The position numbers and the translations under genes are program-made. A stretch of DNA of 6,880 nt, taken from assembly GCA_002427535.1 (NCBI GenBank), contig DIRK01000036.1:21725-28604 (forward strand), read 5' to 3'. The notes beneath the pieces were generated by a model, which was not told where the DNA came from, did no database searches, and worked only from the letters and a program-made list of their open reading frames with translations. Below, piece after piece: positions 1-5,561 of this stretch. Each line of letters begins with the position of its first letter. Position 1 is the stretch's first letter. This DNA is from Mageeibacillus sp. UBA5438. Lineage in GTDB: Bacteria; Bacillota; Clostridia; Saccharofermentanales; DTU023.

Positions 1-1137
1 GCGGCCTCAGGCTTTACCACCACAGGCGCTTCTGTTTTGTCCGCGCCGCAGGAGTTACTGCACTCACAGCTCTTTTGGCGCTCTTTCACCCACCTGATCG
101 GCGGCATGGGGATCTTGGTCTTCGCCTTAGCCGTCATGCCGCGCATACAATCGGACGATGTCTTCATCATGAAGGCTGAGGTGCCGGGCCCTGTGTTTGG
201 AAAATTGCTGTCACGGGTGCGGGGGACCGCGCGCGTGCTGTACATCATGTACCTTGCGATGACCGCGATTTTGACCTTGCTTTTAGTTCTGGGCGGGATG
301 CCCTTATTTGACTCGCTGTTGCACGCTTTTGGGACGGCGGGGACAGGCGGTTTCGGTATCCAAGCAAACTCTGTGGCCTATTATGCGAACCCTTACATCC
401 ACTACGTCATTGCCTTTGGCATGCTGGCTTTTGGGGTGAACTTCAATTTGTACTACGCGCTTTTATACCGGCGGATGAAGGGAGCGTTTAAGAGCGAAGA
501 ATTTCGCTGGTATATCGGTTTTGTGGCGGGGGCACTGGTCCTCATTTTGTTGAATACAAGAAACCTTTATGAATCCTTTTCCCAGCAGTTAAGAGAAGTG
601 TTCTTTACCATTTCGTCGATCATGACGACGACGGGTTTTACCATTAATAACTACGAAACATGGCCCTTGTTTTCCCATGTGATTTTGCTGGGTCTCATGA
701 TGATCGGCGGGATGGCAGGGTCGACCGCCGGCGGTCTGAAGGTGAGCCGTGTGGCCTTGTATATTAAGTCGTCGTTTCAGGAGTTTCGGGGGAGTTTAAA
801 TCCGAACCGGCGTCTGCCTTTGCGTTTTGAAGGGAAAGCCACGGGGAATGAGTTGAAAACGAAGGTGTTTCAGTATCTTGCCATCTACATCTTGCTTTAT
901 GTTGCTTTCTTGTTGGTGGTCGCGGCAGATGCGGGGGACTTCATGACGAGCTTTTCGGCGGTGGCCGCCACCTTCAATAACATCGGGCCGGGCTTTGGCG
1001 CGGTCGGTCCCAGCCGCTCCTACCAAGAGTTGAGTGATCTATCAAAAGTGGCCCTGTCCTTTGCCATGATCATGGGGCGCCTTGAGATCATTCCGATCAT
1101 TGCTTTATTGTCTCCGAGGACCTGGCGAAGAACCTGA
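1..1137 (+). CDS. trkH: TrkH/KtrB-family potassium uptake transporter, 5'-truncated by window edge
   Basis: Membrane subunit of a Trk/Ktr potassium uptake system, which normally works with a cytoplasmic TrkA/KtrA nucleotide-binding subunit (none is seen here). Reading frame 1 is open from base 1 to the TGA at 1135-1137, giving 378 visible residues. All four pore-loop filter segments of the family are present in order: TTTGA (nt 16-30), GTGGFG (around 340-357), TTTGF (625-639) and NNIGPG (976-993). Family hallmarks LFWRSFTHLIGGMGI, GGMAGSTAGGLKVSR and the C-terminal GRLEI..SPRTWRR also match, separated by hydrophobic membrane segments. Compared with E. coli TrkH (about 483 residues, first filter near residue 110), roughly 100 N-terminal residues lie outside the window. 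A TTG at 37 is not the start, because the frame and the first filter continue upstream of it. Family assignment is very secure; TrkH versus KtrB naming is less so, with the length and motifs favouring TrkH. Confidence 0.95.
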   Translation, partial: AASGFTTTGASVLSAPQELLHSQLFWRSFTHLIGGMGILVFALAVMPRIQSDDVFIMKAEVPGPVFGKLLSRVRGTARVLYIMYLAMTAILTLLLVLGGMPLFDSLLHAFGTAGTGGFGIQANSVAYYANPYIHYVIAFGMLAFGVNFNLYYALLYRRMKGAFKSEEFRWYIGFVAGALVLILLNTRNLYESFSQQLREVFFTISSIMTTTGFTINNYETWPLFSHVILLGLMMIGGMAGSTAGGLKVSRVALYIKSSFQEFRGSLNPNRRLPLRFEGKATGNELKTKVFQYLAIYILLYVAFLLVVAADAGDFMTSFSAVAATFNNIGPGFGAVGPSRSYQELSDLSKVALSFAMIMGRLEIIPIIALLSPRTWRRT

Positions 1138-1168
1138 GCGAGGTTACAGAAACGGTCTTTTACGCGGG

Positions 1169-1197
1169 TCTATTTTTCCAATATATGGTAGTATATT
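1169..1197 (+). promoter_or_regulatory. Possible sigma-A-type promoter for glyA and the operon behind it
   Basis: The only sizeable gap in the window (1138-1233) is AT-rich, unlike its surroundings. TATATT at 1192-1197 is a fair -10 element (5 of 6 to TATAAT). At a 17-nt spacing the -35 position (1169-1174, TCTATT) matches the consensus poorly, and no extended -10 TG is in place. A start near 1204 would give a leader of about 30 nt. A second -10-like TATTAT at 1204-1209 has no -35 either. Inference only; readthrough from trkH is possible since no good terminator is seen. Confidence 0.28.
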
Positions 1198-1198
1198 G
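1179..1198. repeat. Perfect 7-bp inverted repeat upstream of glyA
   Basis: The arms CAATATA (1179-1185) and TATATTG (1192-1198) are exact reverse complements separated by six bases (TGGTAG). The right arm contains the candidate -10 TATATT, so the dyad is placed like a repressor operator. As an RNA hairpin it would be weak (six of seven pairs A-U), and the T-run at 1209-1215 is eleven bases downstream, so a terminator for trkH is less likely. The symmetry is seen directly; its function is inference. Confidence 0.4.
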
Positions 1199-1220
1199 TT
1201 GATTATTATTTTTTTGCCTT

Positions 1221-1228
1221 AAAGGAGG
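1221..1228 (+). promoter_or_regulatory. Strong ribosome binding site of glyA
   Basis: AAAGGAGG is a near-perfect Shine-Dalgarno sequence, five bases before the ATG at 1234. It fixes the glyA start and is the strongest ribosome binding site in the window, consistent with high expression of a central metabolic enzyme and with a Gram-positive host. Confidence 0.9.
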
Positions 1229-1233
1229 TATAT

Positions 1234-2478
1234 ATGCCATACGAGCACGTAAAAGAATTTGACCCAGAGATTTATGAAGCGTTAATCAATGAACTCGACC
1301 GTCAAAGAAATTTTCTTGAACTGATCGCTTCTGAAAACTTTGTCAGTCGCCCAGTCCTCGAAACGATGGGTTCCGTGATGACCAACAAATACGCGGAAGG
1401 CTATCCCGGAAGACGCTATTACGGCGGCTGTGAATATGTTGACGTCGCGGAACAACTCGCGATTGATCGACTGAAGGAACTCTTCGGCGCGGAGCACGCG
1501 AACGTACAGCCTCACTCAGGAGCCTCTGCCAACACGGCTGTTTACTACGCCATGTTGCAGCCCGGTGACACCATCCTGGGTCTTGATCTCGATCACGGCG
1601 GTCACTTGACGCACGGCATGCGCCTTAATATCTCCGGTAAATATTTCCACGCGGAAGGCTACCAGGTAAATCCTGAGACCGAACAGGTCGACTACGACGT
1701 GGTGAGAAAACGCGCCCACGAAGTGAAACCTAAAATGATCGTGGCCGGCGCGAGTGCTTACCCCCGTGCCCTTGATTTCAAGATTTTCCGTGAGATCGCC
1801 GATGAAGTCGGTGCTTACCTCTTTGTCGACATGGCCCATATCGCCGGCCTGATCGCGGCAGGGCTTCACATGAATCCCGTCCCGTATGCCGATTTTGTGA
1901 CATCGACCACGCATAAGACACTTCGCGGCCCCAGAGGCGGCATCATCCTGTGTAAGGAAGAGTACAAGAAGAAGATCGACTCCGCGGTTTTCCCGGGACT
2001 CCAGGGCGGACCGCTTGAGCACATCATCGCGGCCAAGGCCGTTGCCTTTAAAGAGGCGCTCGATCCCTCATTCAAGGAATACCAAAAGAACGTCGTGAAC
2101 AACGCGCGTGTTCTGGGTGAAGCGTTCGTCGAGCGCGGCATTGACCTCGTCTCCGGCGGCACGGACACCCACCTGTTGCTCCTCAAATTGAAGGACACCG
2201 GTATCACGGGTAAGGTCCTCCAGGATCGTCTGGACGAAGTCCACATCACCACGAACAAGAACACGGTTCCTTTTGAGACCGAGTCACCGATGGTTACCTC
2301 GGGTCTGCGTGTCGGCACACCGGCTGTCACCACCCGCGGCATGGGCGAACCCGAGATGCGCGAGATTGCGGAACTGATCACGAAAGCGATCTTCGACTTT
2401 GACAACAGCCAGCAGGAGATTCGCGATCGCGTCGCCGCGCTCGTTAAGAAGTTCCCGCTGTACGATGAGCTCGTCTGA
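1234..2478 (+). CDS. glyA: Serine hydroxymethyltransferase
   Basis: Cytoplasmic PLP enzyme that converts serine and tetrahydrofolate to glycine and 5,10-methylene-tetrahydrofolate, the main entry of one-carbon units for purine, thymidylate and methionine synthesis. The 414 residues match the usual bacterial length, and the sequence can be followed end to end against E. coli GlyA. Visible sites are SENF near residues 33-36, NKYAEGYPGRRYYGG with Y53, E55, Y62 and Y63, the QPHSGASAN phosphate-binding stretch, FVDMAH with D199 and H202, the PLP lysine K228 in STTHKTLRGPRGG, and the substrate-carboxylate arginine R359 in SGLRVGTPA. GASAYPR is the usual Firmicutes form of the loop after KPKMI. The ATG at 1234 follows an excellent ribosome binding site. 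The stop overlaps the start of rarA. All key residues are intact; nothing suggests a divergent paralogue. Confidence 0.98.
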   Translation: MPYEHVKEFDPEIYEALINELDRQRNFLELIASENFVSRPVLETMGSVMTNKYAEGYPGRRYYGGCEYVDVAEQLAIDRLKELFGAEHANVQPHSGASANTAVYYAMLQPGDTILGLDLDHGGHLTHGMRLNISGKYFHAEGYQVNPETEQVDYDVVRKRAHEVKPKMIVAGASAYPRALDFKIFREIADEVGAYLFVDMAHIAGLIAAGLHMNPVPYADFVTSTTHKTLRGPRGGIILCKEEYKKKIDSAVFPGLQGGPLEHIIAAKAVAFKEALDPSFKEYQKNVVNNARVLGEAFVERGIDLVSGGTDTHLLLLKLKDTGITGKVLQDRLDEVHITTNKNTVPFETESPMVTSGLRVGTPAVTTRGMGEPEMREIAELITKAIFDFDNSQQEIRDRVAALVKKFPLYDELV

Positions 2479-3805
2479 TTTAAAAGAGACAAAGGACATC
2501 CAAAGGCGTGAGCCTCTGGCTTATCGCATGATGCCCAAGACGCTGGCCGACTTCATCGGCCAGCGTCATATTCTGGAAGAAGGTAAGATGCTGTGGCGCA
2601 TGATCACGGCCGACCGACTTTCTTCCATCATTTTGTTCGGCCCGCCCGGCGTCGGCAAGACGTCCATTGCGCGGGTGATCGCAAATTCAACAAGCTCGAA
2701 TTTCCAGCAACTGAACGCGGTGACCTCCGGTGTAGCCGACATCAAGCGCATTATTTCAGATACCGAAAATCCCTTACTCACCCCCCAAGGACGCTGTGTC
2801 CTTTTTATTGACGAGATTCATCGTTTTAACAAGGCCCAGCAGGACGCGCTCTTACCCTCGGTGGAAAACGGTCGCCTGATCCTGATCGGCGCGACGACGG
2901 AGAATCCTTTTTTTCAGGTGAATAAAGCCCTGATCTCGCGCTCCACGGTGTTCCAACTGTACCCGCTTACAACGGAGGACGTGGTGGAGGTGATGCGACG
3001 CGCAATCGCGGACCATGAACGGGGTCTTGGCGCTTTTCATGTGTCGATCGGGGATGAGACATTGACCATGATCGCGGAGCTTTCAGGCGGTGACGCGCGC
3101 GTCGCGCTGAACGGTCTGGAGCTTGCGGCGATGACGACGCCCAAAAATGAAGACGGATCCGTCACTTTGACCCAAGAGACGATCCTTGACTCCATGCAGA
3201 AAAAGACGACGCGTTACGACGCCGCAGGTGAGGAGCATTACGATACGGTCTCGGCCATGATCAAGTCGATGCGGGGCAGCGACCCCGATGCCGCGGTGTT
3301 CTATTTGGCCCGCGCGCTTCAAGGCGGAGAGGACATCAGTTTCATCGGTAGACGGATCACGATCTGCGCGGCCGAAGATGTCGGGCTCGCCAACCCGCAG
3401 ATGCTTACTTTAGCGCTTTCAGCCTGGCAGGCCTCCCTTATGACGGGGATGCCGGAGGCGCGCATCTTGCTGTCGGAGGCGGTCATCGCGATCGCGACGA
3501 GCCCTAAGTCTAACCGGGCCTACCGCGCGATCGACAAGGCGCTTTCGGACGTTGAAAAAGGCGATACAGGGACCATTCCCTTTCATATACGAAACGCCCC
3601 CGCAGAAGGCATGAAGGATTTAGGCTACGGGGAGGGTTATCTTTACGATCACGATTTTCCAAAAGCCATTGCGCCGCAAACTTTCTTGCCTGAAAAAATG
3701 CAAGATGCCGTATACTATGAGCCGACCGATCACGGCTACGAAGAGCGGATCGCCCAATGGATGGAGACGGTGAAGAAGCTTAGAGGGCTTGAAAATGGAT
3801 ATTAA
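2465..3805 (+). CDS. rarA: RarA (MgsA) AAA+ ATPase, replication-associated recombination protein
   Basis: AAA+ ATPase of the RarA/MgsA/WRNIP1 family, related to clamp-loader subunits and acting at stalled or gapped replication forks. The frame starts at ATG 2465, giving 446 residues (E. coli RarA has 447). Motifs seen: PLAYRMMPKTLADFIGQ at the N-terminus, Walker A GPPGVGKTS at residues 59-67, Walker B LFIDEIHRFN with D116 and E117, sensor 1 GATTENP at 142-148, the ISRS arginine finger R159, and sensor 2 GGDARVALN with R212. The family-specific C-terminal half follows (RYDAAGEEHYD, SMRGSDPDAA, DISFIGRRITICAAEDVG), normally used for tetramer formation. The start overlaps glyA by 14 nt and has no good ribosome binding site at normal spacing (a purine run at 2444-2451 is too far), so translation is probably coupled to glyA. 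The frame is open back to 2399, but those extra residues do not resemble the family. Its stop overlaps nifS. Confidence 0.96.
   Translation: MSSSDLKETKDIQRREPLAYRMMPKTLADFIGQRHILEEGKMLWRMITADRLSSIILFGPPGVGKTSIARVIANSTSSNFQQLNAVTSGVADIKRIISDTENPLLTPQGRCVLFIDEIHRFNKAQQDALLPSVENGRLILIGATTENPFFQVNKALISRSTVFQLYPLTTEDVVEVMRRAIADHERGLGAFHVSIGDETLTMIAELSGGDARVALNGLELAAMTTPKNEDGSVTLTQETILDSMQKKTTRYDAAGEEHYDTVSAMIKSMRGSDPDAAVFYLARALQGGEDISFIGRRITICAAEDVGLANPQMLTLALSAWQASLMTGMPEARILLSEAVIAIATSPKSNRAYRAIDKALSDVEKGDTGTIPFHIRNAPAEGMKDLGYGEGYLYDHDFPKAIAPQTFLPEKMQDAVYYEPTDHGYEERIAQWMETVKKLRGLENGY
2539..2567. repeat. Perfect 12-bp inverted repeat with 5-nt loop inside the start of rarA
   Basis: GACGCTGGCCGA (2539-2550) and TCGGCCAGCGTC (2556-2567) are exact reverse complements around CTTCA. 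Nine of twelve pairs are G-C, so the transcript should form a very stable hairpin 75 nt into rarA. No T-tract follows, so it is not an intrinsic terminator. It encodes the conserved TLADFIGQR stretch; codon choice for Leu-Ala and Gly-Gln accounts for the CTGGCC/GGCCAG core but not obviously for the outer pairs. Confidence 0.7.
3782..3787 (+). promoter_or_regulatory. Ribosome binding site choosing the nifS start
   Basis: AGAGGG lies seven bases before ATG 3795, inside the last codons of rarA. Neither the later in-frame ATG at 3819 nor the TTG at 3789 has a comparable site at proper spacing, so 3795 is preferred. Confidence 0.6.
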
Positions 3806-5075
3806 ATTAGAACAGCGTATGGAAGAGGCTAAGTTGGAAGCGCGCGTCTATTTTGATCACGCCGCGACAACAGCGCCTCGCCCCGAGGTGATCGAGGCGG
3901 TCACAAATGTTTTAAAAGAGAGCTACGGGAACCCTTCCTCCTTTTATAAGGAGGGGCATCAGGCGGCGCGCCTGTTAGAAGAATCAAGAGCCTCGATCGC
4001 GCAGGGACTCGGCGTACTGCCGGAGGAAGTGTTTTTCACCTCCTCAGGGACAGAAGCCGATAACTGGGCCATCAAGGGTGTGGCGCAGGCCCGGGAGGGG
4101 AGAGGACGCCACCTTATTACCACGAAAGTGGAACATCACGCGGTGTTGCACACGATGGAAGCTTTGGAAAAGCAAGGCTTTGAGGTGACTTACTTAGAAG
4201 TCGACCGTTTTGGTTTAGTGGACCCACTGGATGTCAAAAAGGCCATCCGCCCCGACACCATCCTTGTGTCCGTCATGATGGCGAATAATGAGATCGGCAC
4301 AGTGATGCCGATCAAGGCAATCGGCACCATCTGCCGTGAGGCGAATGTCTTATTTCATTCTGACGCGGTGCAGGCATTAGGCGCGATTCCTGTCTTACCC
4401 CGCGAGCTGAACGCCGACCTCATGTCTTTTTCAGGTCATAAGCTTTATGCCCCGAAGGGCATCGGCTTGCTTTATAAGCGCAAGGGTCTTCGCATTGACC
4501 GCCTGTTGGATGGTGGCGCACAGGAGAGGCGCCAGCGGGGAGGCACTGAGAACGTGGCCTTTGCCAAGGCGTTTTCAACCGCCTTTGAACTCGCGTTGAT
4601 GGACATGGCAGAAGAATCCACGCGGCAAATCGCCCTTCGCGATCGCATGATCAAGGGGGTTATTGAAGCTGTGCCTCATACAAAGTTAAACGGGCATCCT
4701 GAAAAGCGATTGCCGAATAACGCGAATTTCTCCTTTGAATTTATTGAAGGCGAGTCCATTCTTTTGCTCCTTGATGCCTTAGGCTATGCCTGTTCGAGTG
4801 GCTCGGCCTGTACCTCGGCCTCCCTGGATCCCTCGCATGTGCTGCTGAGCATCGGGATGCCGGCGGAAATCGCGCACGGTTCACTGCGTGTGACGATCGG
4901 GCGTGAGACGACGGAAAAAGAAATTGATCGCTTCCTCATTGACCTGCCGCTAGTCATTTCTCGCTTACGGGATATGTCCCCTTTGTTTGCGGATCATATG
5001 CGTGGAAAGCTGGATGCCCTGATACCGTTTGAAGGCGGAATCGATGTTAAAATAGAGGGCGGTTACGCGCTTTAG
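3795..5075 (+). CDS. nifS: Cysteine desulfurase, NifS/IscS type
   Basis: PLP enzyme that removes sulfur from L-cysteine as an enzyme persulfide, releasing alanine, and supplies it to the scaffold encoded next door. From ATG 3795 it has 426 residues. Visible sites: YFDHAATT (residues 19-26), the ring-stacking H114 in VEHHAV, MMANNEIGT, D190 and Q193 in FHSDAVQALG, H215 and the PLP lysine K216 in FSGHKLYAPKG, the RGGTEN segment, and the catalytic cysteine C339 in CSSGSACTSASLDPSHVL. The short active-site loop with SSGSACTS marks the group I NifS/IscS class rather than SufS. The protein has about 16 residues before the usual start of the fold and about 29 after the LRDMSPL stretch where relatives commonly end. 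An alternative ATG at 3819 would remove 8 residues. It overlaps rarA by 11 nt and is 30 nt before the scaffold gene. IscS would be an equally fair name. Confidence 0.96.
   Translation: MDIKLEQRMEEAKLEARVYFDHAATTAPRPEVIEAVTNVLKESYGNPSSFYKEGHQAARLLEESRASIAQGLGVLPEEVFFTSSGTEADNWAIKGVAQAREGRGRHLITTKVEHHAVLHTMEALEKQGFEVTYLEVDRFGLVDPLDVKKAIRPDTILVSVMMANNEIGTVMPIKAIGTICREANVLFHSDAVQALGAIPVLPRELNADLMSFSGHKLYAPKGIGLLYKRKGLRIDRLLDGGAQERRQRGGTENVAFAKAFSTAFELALMDMAEESTRQIALRDRMIKGVIEAVPHTKLNGHPEKRLPNNANFSFEFIEGESILLLLDALGYACSSGSACTSASLDPSHVLLSIGMPAEIAHGSLRVTIGRETTEKEIDRFLIDLPLVISRLRDMSPLFADHMRGKLDALIPFEGGIDVKIEGGYAL
3937..3954. repeat. Inverted repeat hiding an internal Shine-Dalgarno sequence in nifS
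   Basis: CCTCCTT (3937-3943) pairs perfectly with AAGGAGG (3948-3954) across a TTAT loop; two G-U pairs could extend the RNA stem. The right arm is a perfect Shine-Dalgarno sequence, but no ATG, GTG or TTG follows at 4-12 bases. It encodes SSFYKEG in the conserved NPSS region, so chance is a reasonable explanation. Confidence 0.5.
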
Positions 5076-5093
5076 TCTTACAATTTTCGATTC

Positions 5094-5100
5094 GGGAGGA
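5094..5100 (+). promoter_or_regulatory. Ribosome binding site of the iscU-type gene
   Basis: GGGAGGA stands five bases before ATG 5106 in the 30-nt gap after nifS. It is a strong site, compatible with the scaffold being made at higher levels than the overlapping upstream genes. Confidence 0.85.
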
Positions 5101-5105
5101 TCTTT

Positions 5106-5534
5106 ATGGAATATAGTGAAAAAGTATTAGACCATTTTATGAAACCGCGCAATATGGGTGAAATCCCGGATGCCACGGCCTCCGGGACGGTAGGCAATCC
5201 GATCTGCGGTGACATCATGAAGATGGATCTTAAAATTGTCGACAATGTGATTGTCGACGCGAAGTTTAAAACCTTTGGCTGCGGTTCGGCCATTGCCACG
5301 TCCAGTATGGCGACAGAGCTCATCATCGGCAAGACGACGGATGAGGCGCTTGACATTACGAATCAGGCGGTGGCAGAAGCCTTGGACGGGCTTCCTAAGG
5401 TAAAAATGCACTGTTCAGTCTTGGCCGAGCAAGCCGTGAAGAAGGCTTTGGAACAGTTTTATCTGGAAAACGACATGATGACGCCTGAGCGTCAGATAAA
5501 ATTTGGTATTTTGAGCGAAGAACACGATCATTAG
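5106..5534 (+). CDS. iscU: Iron-sulfur cluster assembly scaffold, IscU/NifU N-terminal type
   Basis: U-type scaffold on which Fe-S clusters are assembled from desulfurase-derived sulfur before transfer to apoproteins. The 142 residues form one IscU domain; the ferredoxin-like and C-terminal Nfu parts of full NifU are absent. The three ligand cysteines are C34 (NPICGD, with D36), C59 (FKTFGCGSAIA) and C103 (HCSVLAEQA, with H102). The His-Cys pair and close spacing favour IscU over SufU, which has an insertion between its second and third cysteines. The segment recognised by the chaperone HscA in Proteobacteria, LPPVK, reads LPKVK here (residues 96-100). A 20-odd-residue tail after the last helix (MMTPERQIKFGILSEEHDH) is somewhat longer than in E. 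coli IscU and resembles tails in clostridial relatives. Start ATG 5106 has a strong ribosome binding site. It lies directly after its probable sulfur donor NifS. Databases often call such clostridial genes nifU. Confidence 0.95.
   Translation: MEYSEKVLDHFMKPRNMGEIPDATASGTVGNPICGDIMKMDLKIVDNVIVDAKFKTFGCGSAIATSSMATELIIGKTTDEALDITNQAVAEALDGLPKVKMHCSVLAEQAVKKALEQFYLENDMMTPERQIKFGILSEEHDH
5235..5258 (+). repeat. 9-bp direct repeat, first copy within a 12-bp palindrome
   Basis: ATTGTCGAC occurs at 5235-5243 and 5250-5258, fifteen bases (five codons) apart, and ATTGTCGACAAT at 5235-5246 is a perfect palindrome. The two copies encode Ile-Val-Asp twice (IVDNVIVDA). Relatives have a similar length here, so this is not a clear insertion. 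Confidence 0.4.
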
Positions 5535-5549
5535 ACAATATCGCGATTG

Positions 5550-5555
5550 AAAGGA
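5550..5555 (+). promoter_or_regulatory. Ribosome binding site of the M18 peptidase gene
   Basis: AAAGGA lies six bases before ATG 5562, in the 27-nt gap after the scaffold gene. It selects this start. The gap shows no promoter or terminator. Confidence 0.8.
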
Positions 5556-5561
5556 CTGCTT

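Noticed and set aside
723..736. Perfect 14-nt palindrome GACCGCCGGCGGTC in trkH.
   Set aside because: It encodes the conserved STAGGL motif, and a palindrome of this size is expected about 0.4 times by chance in a window this long.
1131..1145. AACCT/AGGTT hairpin over the trkH stop codon as a terminator.
   Set aside because: Five pairs only and no T-tract directly after it.
2399..2464. Upstream extension of rarA to an earlier ATG at 2399.
   Set aside because: The 22 extra residues are the out-of-frame reading of the glyA end, rich in Arg and Ser, and relatives start close to the ATG at 2465.
1866..2492. Long reverse-strand open frame (about 208 codons) opposite glyA and a second at 1516-2022.
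   Set aside because: Both are mirror frames of the highly conserved glyA, are low-complexity in Ser/Arg/Thr, match no family I recognise and have no good ribosome binding site.
2787..2809. Terminator-like AAGGAC/GTCCTT hairpin followed by a T-run within rarA.
   Set aside because: Only six pairs, three of them G-C, and the T-rich part encodes the invariant Walker B segment VLFIDE; too weak to call.
3789..3794. TTG at 3789 as the nifS start.
   Set aside because: ATG 3795 is only two codons later with AGAGGG at seven bases; TTG would leave too little space after that site.
4514..4534. TGGCGC/GCGCCA inverted repeat in nifS.
   Set aside because: Six pairs with a nine-base loop in the conserved GGAQERRQRGG codons; within chance.
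5029..5053. TTGAAG and TAAAAT as an internal promoter before the scaffold gene.
   Set aside because: The spacer is only about 13 nt and the elements lie in nifS codons, so it is not a credible promoter.
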